The translations under genes and the position numbers were made by a program. Of a DNA stretch of 17,628 nucleotides, positions 6,602 to 13,618 are shown piece by piece (the stretch's first letter is position 1; each line of letters opens with the position of its first letter). Source of the stretch: JAAYWY01 sp050945275. GTDB lineage: Bacteria; Bacillota; DTU030; DUMP01. The stretch lies in contig JBMNSQ010000025.1 in assembly GCA_050945275.1 (NCBI GenBank), positions 1-17,628 of the forward strand, in the 5' to 3' direction. Under the pieces are notes generated by a model. It made no database searches. It saw only the letters and a program-made list of their open reading frames with translations, and had not been told where the DNA came from.

Positions 6602-7231
6602 ATGACACACACTAACCATCGTTATGGCACTACTTGTGACCTTAGCAACGATTATGTAGTTATGATAATGCCAGCTAAAGGTATCAATAACCAAAATGCC
6701 GCTCCTAAACTCAGCGACCTATTTGATGTTCTTATGTCCTATAACCCAGTCAACGGTGGCGGAATCGATATCGGCACCTTAATTACAGATACACCAGAAG
6801 AAATAAAAGCACGTATTAGCGACGACACCCCCATGATCCATGCCGTTTACCGAGATATGAACACTGTAGCCAAGGTAGTTGATGATATAAAAGCAAAAGA
6901 CCATGGATTTTCCGTGGTGGTCAGCGGCTTACTTGATGCGGTTGATACAGTTGAAAAAAGCCATGGTATCGATCGCCACAGCGTAGAGTACTCGTTAGGT
7001 ATTTGGGGCCGAACAGAGTTACTCCCACCACCCCATATTCATAAAATCACCAGTATGTGCGGTCACGGTCTTATATCTAGACATCTCGTTGAACAAACTC
7101 TTGAAGATCTAAAATCTAATCGGATTAGTCTGAGCGAAGGAGCCCGGCTATTGGGACGCAATTGCGTGTGTGGGGTTTTTAACCTTGACCGTGCCGAGAA
7201 GCTCTTACAGCAAGCACTTTCCTTAGAATAA
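6602..7231 (+). CDS. Conserved-looking protein of unknown function, Cys/His-rich C-terminal half
   Basis: A 209-residue protein I do not recognise. There is no signal peptide or membrane segment, so it is probably cytosolic. The N-terminal half looks like a compact alpha/beta fold (YVVMIMPAKGINNQ; IDIGTLITDTPEEIKARI). The C-terminal half concentrates possible metal or cluster ligands: H145 and H147 (PPPHIH), C153 and H155 (MCGHG), H161, then C188 and C190 (NCVCGVFN), with C12 near the N-terminus. The CGHG and CVCG motifs look conserved by character, and the last 35 residues are helical (LKSNRISLSEGARLLG). The start ATG 6602 has a perfect AGGAGG at 6587-6592 that overlaps the stop of the preceding gene, so the two are surely one transcription unit. 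A role with the preceding iron-sulfur protein and the oxidoreductase is likely from context, but the reaction is unknown. Confidence 0.85.
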   Translation: MTHTNHRYGTTCDLSNDYVVMIMPAKGINNQNAAPKLSDLFDVLMSYNPVNGGGIDIGTLITDTPEEIKARISDDTPMIHAVYRDMNTVAKVVDDIKAKDHGFSVVVSGLLDAVDTVEKSHGIDRHSVEYSLGIWGRTELLPPPHIHKITSMCGHGLISRHLVEQTLEDLKSNRISLSEGARLLGRNCVCGVFNLDRAEKLLQQALSLE

Positions 7232-7332
7232 ACTCGAAATAAACAGAGAGGGGGATGTATCGCTTAACAAAATCGATGGAAATAGTACACAAAAAAACCC
7301 TACAGAAAAGCTCAAAGCAAGGAGGAATTTTC

Positions 7333-8871
7333 GTGAACCGAACCATCAACAAACTTGTTGCTATGCTGGCTATGTGTATTCTACTTGTTACTGGTTGCAC
7401 AGCACCCAGTGGGCAAGAATCGCCGCAGAGCTCCAGTACTCTCGTCTATGGCGTTGGAGTTGATGCCAAAACCATGGATCCCCAAATGGTAGATAACGTG
7501 CCTACAGCAAACGTAGTTATGCACGTTCATGAAACATTGGTTACTTGGGATAAAGATATGAATATGACCGGACAATTAGCCGAAGACTGGGAGGTCTCTG
7601 AAGACGGCAAAACATGGACCTTTTACCTAAGGGAAGGCGTCAAGTTCCATGACGGCGCCGACTTTAACGCCGAGGCAGTTGAAAAAACTATTAGACGAAT
7701 GCTTGATCCAGCAACTGGTTCACCCCGGCGTTCCATGCTAGCCATGATTTCAGATGTTAAGGTTGTAGATAATTATACAATTCAACTTATTACAGACGAA
7801 CCTTTTGGACCTTTCCTGGCCCAACTAGCTACCTACAATGCGGCCATGCTAAGTCCAAAAGCCATTGATGAATATGGAAACGACTACGGCCAGCATCCAG
7901 CAGGTACAGGGCCTTACAAGCTGAGTGAATGGCAACCCAGTGAACAACTAGTGCTTGAACGTAATGAAGATTATTGGGGCCAGGAACCTTCAACAGAAAA
8001 ACTCGTTTTTAAGGTAATTCCTGAGGACACTACACGAGTAATGGCTCTTAAAACCGGTGAAGTAGATATAATATCTAACGTTCCTCCCTTCCAGATTGAA
8101 CAACTTGAAACAGATAAGAATGTTGAAGTAATTCAAACCGAGGGCTTCCGCACCATCTACCTCGGCATGAACGTACAAAAAGCGCCTTTTGATGATATTC
8201 GTGTCCGCAAAGCAATAAATCATGCTATTGATCGTGACTCCATTATTAAAAACATCCTACTTGATACAGCTACAAAAGCGGTTGGACCTGAGAACCCAGT
8301 TATACCAGGAGCATCAGCCGATCTACCAACTTATGATTATAATCCCGAAAAAGCTAAGGAGCTCTTAGCCGAAGCTGGCTACGCTGATGGTTTGGAAATT
8401 GTGTTCCATGCTCCCTTTGGCCGTTACCTTATGGACAAGCAGGTAGCAGAAGCTGTCCAAGCCCAGTTGGCCCAGGTTGGAATCAATGCTAAGCTACAGC
8501 ACCTAGACTGGTCCATTTACAGTAGTATGTTGCATGAAGGTAAAGAATCTCAACTATTCCTTTTAGGCAAAGGCTCACCTTCAGGCGACCCTGATCTCAC
8601 CATGTCGCTATCCTTTGGAACAGGAGGCGGTATGAACGATACCTTCTTCTCTGATGAAAAGGCAGACGAGTTGATTGCGAAACAACGTGTTACAGTAGAT
8701 CTGGAAGAACGTTATCAAATACTCCACGAACTGCAGGTAAGGGTGCAAGAACTTGCTCCTTGGGCACCTCTTTACTATGAAAATCAAATTGTAGCTAAAC
8801 GAGCCAATGTTACCGGTGAGTTCGTCTGGCCCAATGAGTTTGTGGATCTACGTTTTGCTACCAAGCAATAA
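7333..8871 (+). CDS. Peptide ABC transporter substrate-binding lipoprotein (SBP family 5)
   Basis: A 512-residue extracytoplasmic receptor of the DppA/OppA/GsiB class. The lipoprotein signal peptide (about 1-22) has NR and K residues, a hydrophobic core (LVAMLAMCILL) and lipobox LVTGC, so the mature protein is anchored by its Cys. The mature part shows the SBP_bac_5 pattern: GVDAKTMDPQ, then ETLVTWDKDMNMTGQLAEDWEVSEDGKTWTF-type signature segments, REGVKFHDGADFNAEAV, and GTGPYKLSEWQPSE. GTG 7333 is chosen because AAGGAGG at 7319-7325 is well placed and the signal peptide then starts properly. An in-frame ATG 7255 has its G-rich stretch directly against it and would add 26 residues before the signal peptide. 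It is followed by a strong hairpin and then the permeases. Ligand is unknown: a peptide or peptide-like compound by family. Confidence 0.93.
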   Translation: MNRTINKLVAMLAMCILLVTGCTAPSGQESPQSSSTLVYGVGVDAKTMDPQMVDNVPTANVVMHVHETLVTWDKDMNMTGQLAEDWEVSEDGKTWTFYLREGVKFHDGADFNAEAVEKTIRRMLDPATGSPRRSMLAMISDVKVVDNYTIQLITDEPFGPFLAQLATYNAAMLSPKAIDEYGNDYGQHPAGTGPYKLSEWQPSEQLVLERNEDYWGQEPSTEKLVFKVIPEDTTRVMALKTGEVDIISNVPPFQIEQLETDKNVEVIQTEGFRTIYLGMNVQKAPFDDIRVRKAINHAIDRDSIIKNILLDTATKAVGPENPVIPGASADLPTYDYNPEKAKELLAEAGYADGLEIVFHAPFGRYLMDKQVAEAVQAQLAQVGINAKLQHLDWSIYSSMLHEGKESQLFLLGKGSPSGDPDLTMSLSFGTGGGMNDTFFSDEKADELIAKQRVTVDLEERYQILHELQVRVQELAPWAPLYYENQIVAKRANVTGEFVWPNEFVDLRFATKQ

Positions 8872-8899
8872 GTCATCCGTTTGCAATTAAAAGCGCACC

Positions 8900-8937
8900 G
8901 TTACCCCTGGTGTGTGTATACACATACCAGGGGTAAC
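8900..8937. repeat. 38-bp near-perfect palindrome between receptor and permease genes
   Basis: GTTACCCCTGGT (8900-8911) is the exact reverse complement of 8926-8937. The inner GTGTGTATACACAT is itself self-complementary apart from one G-T pair. As RNA this gives about a 17-bp stem with a 4-nt loop. Only CTTCAAAACC follows on the + strand, so it lacks the U-run of an intrinsic terminator. In the minus direction there is a weak CTTTTAATT. In binding-protein operons such hairpins often protect the abundant receptor message and limit read-through into the permease genes, which is the favoured reading. An operator role is the alternative. Confidence 0.7.
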
Positions 8938-8966
8938 CTTCAAAACCTTATGCGGGAGGTGGCAAT

Positions 8967-9887
8967 ATGTTAAAGTACGTTACACGTCGTTTACTGCTAT
9001 TGATTCCATTGCTGTTCGTTGTTTCGTTGATAGTCTTTTCCATGGTTCATCTTATGCCAGGCGACCCAGCCGAAATTATAGCTGGAGAAGCCGCCACTCC
9101 GGAAGATATCGAAAACGTCCGGCAGAGCCTGGGTTTTGACAAGCCACTGCACGAACAATACTTGACTTGGATGGGTAGGGCTGTTCGAGGGAATTTTGGC
9201 ACCTCCATCCGAACCGGTCGCCCTGTAGCTCAAGAAATAGGATTTCGGTTTGTAAATACAGTGATTCTCAGTGTTGTTTCCATTGTGTTTTCAACCACTT
9301 TAGGGATTGCTGCAGGAATCATTTCTGCCACCAGGCGGTATTCACTCTACGATAATATAACCATGGTAGTAGCATTGGTTGGAATTTCTGTGGCTCCGTT
9401 TTACCTGGGCTTGATGCTAATGTTGCTTTTTTCCGTGAAGCTGGGATGGTTTCCTCTCATGGGATTTGAATCATGGGTGAGCATTATCCTGCCAGCTGTA
9501 ACTTTGGGAGCTCGTCCAGTAGGAATGATTGCCCGCATGACACGATCCAGTATGTTAGAAGTCTTAGGCCAGGATTACATTGTAACTGCGCGGGCACAAG
9601 GCATGCCGGAAAGAATAGTTATTTTTAAGCATGCTCTTAGAAACGCACTTACCACTATAGTCACCGTAGTAGGGTTGCAATTTGGCCAACAGCTAGGTGG
9701 TGCCATACTCACCGAAACCGTCTTTGCATGGCCTGGCATTGGGCGTCTTGCAGTAGAGTCTATTAATGCACGGGATTTCCCTATTGTACAAGCTTCAGTC
9801 CTACTTTTGGCCACATCATTTGTGTTAATAAACCTGGCTGTAGATGTTTTGTATGCTTATGTCAACCCACGAGTTCGTTATAACTAA
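8967..9887 (+). CDS. Peptide ABC transporter permease, DppB/OppB type
   Basis: A 306-residue inner-membrane permease. It begins with the conserved MLKYVTRRLLLLIPLLFVVS, the first membrane helix, and HLMPGDPAEIIAG. A typical periplasmic loop follows (SLGFDKPLHEQYLTW, GNFGTSIRTGRPV), and about five further hydrophobic helices lie between residues 95 and 300. The EAA cytoplasmic loop that docks on the ATPases is at about 205-228 (DYIVTARAQGMPERIVIFKHALRNAL). The ETVFAWPGIGRLAVESINARD segment is also diagnostic. The ATG is preceded by GGGAGGTGG. It pairs with the next gene to form the membrane channel. The preceding hairpin suggests it is made at a lower level than the receptor. Confidence 0.94.
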   Translation: MLKYVTRRLLLLIPLLFVVSLIVFSMVHLMPGDPAEIIAGEAATPEDIENVRQSLGFDKPLHEQYLTWMGRAVRGNFGTSIRTGRPVAQEIGFRFVNTVILSVVSIVFSTTLGIAAGIISATRRYSLYDNITMVVALVGISVAPFYLGLMLMLLFSVKLGWFPLMGFESWVSIILPAVTLGARPVGMIARMTRSSMLEVLGQDYIVTARAQGMPERIVIFKHALRNALTTIVTVVGLQFGQQLGGAILTETVFAWPGIGRLAVESINARDFPIVQASVLLLATSFVLINLAVDVLYAYVNPRVRYN

Positions 9888-9909
9888 CTAATGAAAGGAG
9901 GGTTTTTCG

Positions 9910-10815
9910 TTGTCTCAGGCACAAACGCAACAAGTTAAACATGAAACAAAACAGCTCTTATTGAGCAGCGCTACTCGTAGGGAAATAGCCCGCCAGTGGT
10001 ATCGATTTAAAAAGCGCCCAGTGGCCGTAATTGGATTAGTGGTTGTTGTGGGGTATTTCATAATGGCCCTCCTAGCACCATGGATTGCCCCTTATGACTT
10101 TGCTACACCTAATTTCGATAAAGTTCTATCACCACCTGGCCCTGGACATTTGTTAGGTACAGATGAGTTAGGCCGAGACATCTTCAGCAGGCTTCTCTAC
10201 GGTTCCCGGATTTCGCTTATGATTGGCCTATCGGCTATTGTCTTGGCTTCTCTCTTAGGCGTTCCGTTAGGACTGGTAGCCGGGTACTACGGTGGCTGGC
10301 TGGACAACCTCATTATGCGCTGCATAGATATACTCATGGCATTCCCTAGAGTGCTTTTATCTATTATGATTGTCAGTATGCTAGGCCCTAGCCTTAGAAA
10401 TGCCGTTATTGCCGTAGCCGCTCTTACTATTGCCGACTTTGCCCGCTTGACTCGAGGCGAAGTATTGACCATTAAAAACCAAGAATATATTGAAGCCGCT
10501 AAGGCTATGGGAGCATCCGACATCTGGATCCTTCTCTGGCATATCCTTCCTAACATCTTATCTCCTTTAACTGTTTGGAGCACCTTAAACATCAGTGTTG
10601 CTATTTTATCCGCTGCCTCGCTGGGTTTCCTAGGTTTAGGAGCTCAACCACCGTCGCCCGAATGGGGTGCTATGCTAGCTAAGGGACGAGAGTATATCCT
10701 GGTTGCTCCCCATATAACCACCTACACTGGTCTCACCATTCTTGTGCTGGCTCTGGGGCTCAACCTTCTGGGAGACGGCCTTCGTGATGTACTTGATCCA
10801 AGGTTAAAAGAATAG
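9910..10815 (+). CDS. Peptide ABC transporter permease, DppC/OppC type
   Basis: A 301-residue permease with a cytosolic N-terminus of about 40 residues (including REIARQWYRFKKRPVAVIGL) and about six membrane helices. It carries the DppC hallmarks HLLGTDELGRDIFSRLLYGSRISL and GPSLRNAVIAVA. The EAA loop EYIEAAKAMGASDIWILLWHILPNILSPL lies in the middle third, and LGFLGLGAQPPSPEWGAML near the C-terminus is diagnostic. The start is TTG 9910, with AAAGGAGGG upstream at about 7-nt spacing. There is no ATG in this frame until the first membrane helix, so the unusual start is well supported. It forms a heterodimer with the preceding permease. The next ATPase gene follows after 26 nt. Confidence 0.94.
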   Translation: MSQAQTQQVKHETKQLLLSSATRREIARQWYRFKKRPVAVIGLVVVVGYFIMALLAPWIAPYDFATPNFDKVLSPPGPGHLLGTDELGRDIFSRLLYGSRISLMIGLSAIVLASLLGVPLGLVAGYYGGWLDNLIMRCIDILMAFPRVLLSIMIVSMLGPSLRNAVIAVAALTIADFARLTRGEVLTIKNQEYIEAAKAMGASDIWILLWHILPNILSPLTVWSTLNISVAILSAASLGFLGLGAQPPSPEWGAMLAKGREYILVAPHITTYTGLTILVLALGLNLLGDGLRDVLDPRLKE

Positions 10816-10841
10816 CGGCGCCAGTTAATGGAGGTGATAAT

Positions 10842-11813
10842 TTGCAAACGATATTAAAAATCCAAGATCTCTCGGTGGAGTACCATACTTTCGAAGGGAA
10901 AGCAAAAGCTGTTAACAACTTAAATCTAGAATTAGGTGAAGGCGAAAGCTTAGGCCTGGTCGGGGAAACAGGAGCAGGAAAAACCACCACTGCCCTCTCA
11001 ATCCTGCGTTTATTACCACAGCCAGTATCCCATATTGTAAGCGGGGAAATTGAGTTCAAAGGAAAATCTATGTTAACTGCCACCAAAGCAGAATTACAAC
11101 AAATACGCGGCAACAAAATCTCCATGATATTTCAAAACCCTATGACTTCACTAAACCCAGTATTTACCGTTGGTGAACAAATTGCGGGGATTTTTATGCA
11201 ACACCAAGATGCCAGCCCAAAAGAAGCTCGAAAGAAAGCCGGTGAAATGCTAGAGGTTGTTGGCATTCCAGCCTACCGGGCCCAAGAATATCCTCATCAG
11301 TTCAGCGGTGGTATGCGCCAACGGGTTGGTATCGCTATGGCTCTAGCTTGCCGGCCGGAACTTCTTATTGCTGACGAACCGACTACAGCATTAGATGTAA
11401 CCATTCAGGCCCAAGTGCTGGCACTTATGAATGATCTCAAGCAGCAATTTAAAATGTCTCTTATCATGATCACACACAATTTAGGTATTGTAGCTGAAAT
11501 GTGCGACCGAGTAGCTGTAATATACGCCGGTAGCATACTGGAAAGCGGTCCGGTAGAAAGCGTGTTCACCAGACCCTCTCACCCCTATACTCAAGGTCTC
11601 TTTGGTTCGTTGCCAGACATCAATAGTAAAGTTGACCGTTTGCAACCCATTGAGGGCATGATGCCTAATCCGTTGAACCTTCCTTCAGGATGTTCCTTTT
11701 CCCCCCGTTGCCCCCATGCTTCCCCCATATGTAATAAACAACGCCCCACTTTTACCGAATTAGAAAAGAACCATTTTGTCTCATGCTTTCTGGCCAAAAG
11801 GGGGGAAAGTTAA
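10842..11813 (+). CDS. Peptide ABC transporter ATP-binding protein, DppD/OppD type
   Basis: A 323-residue ATPase. Walker A is GETGAGKT (41-48), the Q-loop is FQNP (about 97-100), the signature is FSGGM (154-158), Walker B ends ADEP (177-180), and the switch His is H212. The C-terminal oligopeptide-transporter extension after about residue 230 has cysteines 284, 290, 297 and 315 (CSFSPRC, PIC, VSC). This pattern in Opp/Dpp-type ATPases can hold an iron-sulfur cluster. All catalytic residues are intact. The start is TTG 10842, supported by GGAGGTGAT 12 to 4 nt upstream; an ATG at 10828 is in another frame. It works with the next gene as a heterodimeric motor on the two permeases. Confidence 0.93.
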   Translation: MQTILKIQDLSVEYHTFEGKAKAVNNLNLELGEGESLGLVGETGAGKTTTALSILRLLPQPVSHIVSGEIEFKGKSMLTATKAELQQIRGNKISMIFQNPMTSLNPVFTVGEQIAGIFMQHQDASPKEARKKAGEMLEVVGIPAYRAQEYPHQFSGGMRQRVGIAMALACRPELLIADEPTTALDVTIQAQVLALMNDLKQQFKMSLIMITHNLGIVAEMCDRVAVIYAGSILESGPVESVFTRPSHPYTQGLFGSLPDINSKVDRLQPIEGMMPNPLNLPSGCSFSPRCPHASPICNKQRPTFTELEKNHFVSCFLAKRGES

Positions 11814-11815
11814 CC

Positions 11816-12775
11816 ATGAATAAGAGGCTTATTGATGTTAAGAATCTGAAGAAATACTTTGACGTAGGTGATGGGGCCAAACTCCATGCTATCGATGACG
11901 TTTCCTTTAGCATAAACAAGGGGGAAACCTTAGGTCTCGTTGGCGAAAGTGGCTGCGGTAAATCTACAACCGGTCGCGTAATGTTGCGCCTTCTTCCTCC
12001 TACCGGTGGCCAAGTTATATTTGAAGGTCAAGATGTCTTAAAGGCAAATGCACAGCAAATGAAACGGTTGCGCCAAAAGATGCAAATGATTTTTCAAGAT
12101 CCGTACTCATGCTTGAACCCACGTAAAACTGTACGCCAAATTATTGCTGAGCCGCTACTGGTGCAGCGTGTTCTAAAAGGACGAGCCCTGTGGGCAAAAG
12201 TAGATGATCTTATGGCCGAAACCGGTATCACTCCTGAGATAGCAGACAAATACCCACATGAGCTCGATGGCGGCCGGCGGCAACGAGTAGGGATAACGCG
12301 AGCACTAGCTCTCGAACCCAACTTCATTGTTTGTGACGAACCTGTTTCTGCTTTAGACGTGTCAATCCAGGCTCAGATTATTAACTTGCTAAAAGAGCTG
12401 CAAGAAAAGATGGGACTAACTTATCTATTCATTTCCCATGATCTTAGTGTGGTAAAACACATTTCTGACCGCATCCTGGTAATGTATTTGGGATGCATAG
12501 TTGAAGAAGCCGATTCCGAAGAGCTCTTTAGAAATCCACAACATCCTTATACCCAAGCCCTACTTTCTGCTATCCCCCAAACTAAGATCGAACAAAGACG
12601 CAAACGTATCATCCTTACAGGAGACGTTCCGAGTCCCGTCAATCCGGCCCCGGGATGTCGTTTTGCCAAGCGCTGTTGGCTAACTGAAAAACGCTGTGAG
12701 CAAGAAATGCCCGAACTAACAGAATGCGCACCTGGCCATCGGGTTGCTTGCCACTTAATCAATCCACACCAATAA
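11816..12775 (+). CDS. Peptide ABC transporter ATP-binding protein, DppF/OppF type
   Basis: A 319-residue ATPase. Walker A is GESGCGKST (43-51), the Q-loop is FQDP with Q94, Walker B ends CDEP (173-176) and the switch His is H208 (ISHD). The ABC signature reads LDGGR (150-154), where most family members have LSGGQ: the Ser is replaced by Asp and the Gln by Arg. The Cys-rich oligopeptide C-terminal extension is present (GCRFAKRCW, KRCEQ, TEC, ACH). ATG 11816 is chosen because GGGGGGAAAG precedes it and MNKRLIDVKNLKKYF is the normal start. An in-frame ATG at 11783 lies within the previous gene and would add 11 residues. The start lies 2 nt after the preceding stop, so the two ATPases are coupled. 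Confidence 0.93.
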   Translation: MNKRLIDVKNLKKYFDVGDGAKLHAIDDVSFSINKGETLGLVGESGCGKSTTGRVMLRLLPPTGGQVIFEGQDVLKANAQQMKRLRQKMQMIFQDPYSCLNPRKTVRQIIAEPLLVQRVLKGRALWAKVDDLMAETGITPEIADKYPHELDGGRRQRVGITRALALEPNFIVCDEPVSALDVSIQAQIINLLKELQEKMGLTYLFISHDLSVVKHISDRILVMYLGCIVEEADSEELFRNPQHPYTQALLSAIPQTKIEQRRKRIILTGDVPSPVNPAPGCRFAKRCWLTEKRCEQEMPELTECAPGHRVACHLINPHQ

Positions 12776-12796
12776 TAAAAGAAAGGGTGTTTATAT

Positions 12797-13561
12797 ATGC
12801 CTGATAGCAACGATATTTATCTGCTTCCGGAAATGACTTGGGTAGAAGCTGAAGAAGCATACAAGCAAGCTAAGCTAGCCATTATACCTGTCGGTTCCCA
12901 TGAGCAGCACGGTCCTGGAATAAAACTTAAGGTAGACGGTGCTCAGGCCTACGAATTTGCCAAGCTACTGGCCAAAGAGATACATCCTTTAGCCGTAGTT
13001 ACTCCTCCGGTCAATATAGGGGTTTCCCACCATCATATGGGGTTTCCAGGTACTATAACCTTACGCAATTCTACCTTCATAGCTATTATCGAGGATATTG
13101 TAAGCAGCTTGAAACGCCACGGCTTTAAAAAGTTCCTTATTGTCAATACCCATGGCGGTAATGAACCAGCCTGTCTTGTAGCCATAAATGATCTTAGAGA
13201 GAAGCTAGATGTAGAGATAGCGTACACTTTGTATGCTGTTCTGGCACCAGAGGTAATGGCTAAAGTTCCAGCTGACAAACGTGGCCATGGAGCTGATCCC
13301 GGTTTAGCCGTAGCTTTGTATCTAGATGAAGACCTAGTACACATGGATCGGCTGGAAAAAGGTGTGGAGCATTGGCCGTACACCATGATCGGACCTAGAG
13401 ACAAGTATCAAGTAAGCTTCCCCTACTATACCCACGAAGTCACCGATAACGGTGCTTTTGGTGACCCATCCACTACTAGTAAAGAATTGGGTAAGGAGAT
13501 TTGTGATAAGGCCATCGAACGTTTGATTGTGTTTATCCACGATTTTGTGAAGAATGTCTGA
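12797..13561 (+). CDS. Creatininase-family amidohydrolase
   Basis: A 254-residue protein at the usual family length. The metal-site motif is PVGSHEQHGP.IKLKVD, giving E36, H38 and D47. The second conserved block NTHGGN supplies H119. The third block, typically HAGE.ETS, here reads GHGADPGLAVAL, so the last acidic ligand is probably D167 in place of Glu. The family is binuclear-metal hydrolases acting on creatinine, cyclic or formyl amides and some peptides (for example MftE), so substrate cannot be assigned by similarity alone. It is probably cytosolic. AAAGGGTG precedes the ATG. It lies 21 nt after the last transporter gene and 57 nt before an M20 peptidase on the same strand, suggesting that it acts on the imported compound. 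Confidence 0.88.
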   Translation: MPDSNDIYLLPEMTWVEAEEAYKQAKLAIIPVGSHEQHGPGIKLKVDGAQAYEFAKLLAKEIHPLAVVTPPVNIGVSHHHMGFPGTITLRNSTFIAIIEDIVSSLKRHGFKKFLIVNTHGGNEPACLVAINDLREKLDVEIAYTLYAVLAPEVMAKVPADKRGHGADPGLAVALYLDEDLVHMDRLEKGVEHWPYTMIGPRDKYQVSFPYYTHEVTDNGAFGDPSTTSKELGKEICDKAIERLIVFIHDFVKNV

Positions 13562-13567
13562 CCAAAC

Positions 13568-13612
13568 CTTCTTTTCACCCTTTGTTAGTAAGAAAAGAAA
13601 CGTGAAAGGAAG
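13568..13612 (+). promoter_or_regulatory. Hairpin that could mask the ribosome binding site of the M20 gene
   Basis: CTTCTTTTCAC (13568-13578) pairs over 11 positions, with one G-U, to GTGAAAGGAAG (13602-13612) across a 23-nt loop. The right arm contains the AAAGGA Shine-Dalgarno of the GTG start at 13619. The structure could lower translation of the peptidase relative to the upstream genes, or respond to ribosome movement. Pairing is seen in the sequence; regulation is inference. Confidence 0.4.
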
Positions 13613-13618
13613 AAAGCT

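Noticed and set aside
7255..7332. Upstream in-frame ATG extending the lipoprotein receptor by 26 residues.
   Set aside because: The G-rich stretch abuts the ATG with no spacing. The GTG at 7333 has a well-spaced AAGGAGG and places the signal peptide at the N-terminus.
8900..8937. Considered as a rho-independent terminator of the receptor gene.
   Set aside because: The stem is strong, but the following bases CTTCAAAACC contain no U-run, and the permease genes it would cut off clearly belong to the same transporter.
10760..11125. A 121-codon open frame on the minus strand, and similar long minus-strand frames at 13033-13404 and 14011-14337.
   Set aside because: They lie antisense within strongly supported transporter and hydrolase genes, lack ribosome binding sites and show no recognisable protein motifs.
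11783..11815. Upstream start for the second ATPase inside the preceding gene.
   Set aside because: The extra 11 residues do not resemble the family N-terminus, and the ATG at 11816 has a G-rich ribosome binding site directly upstream.
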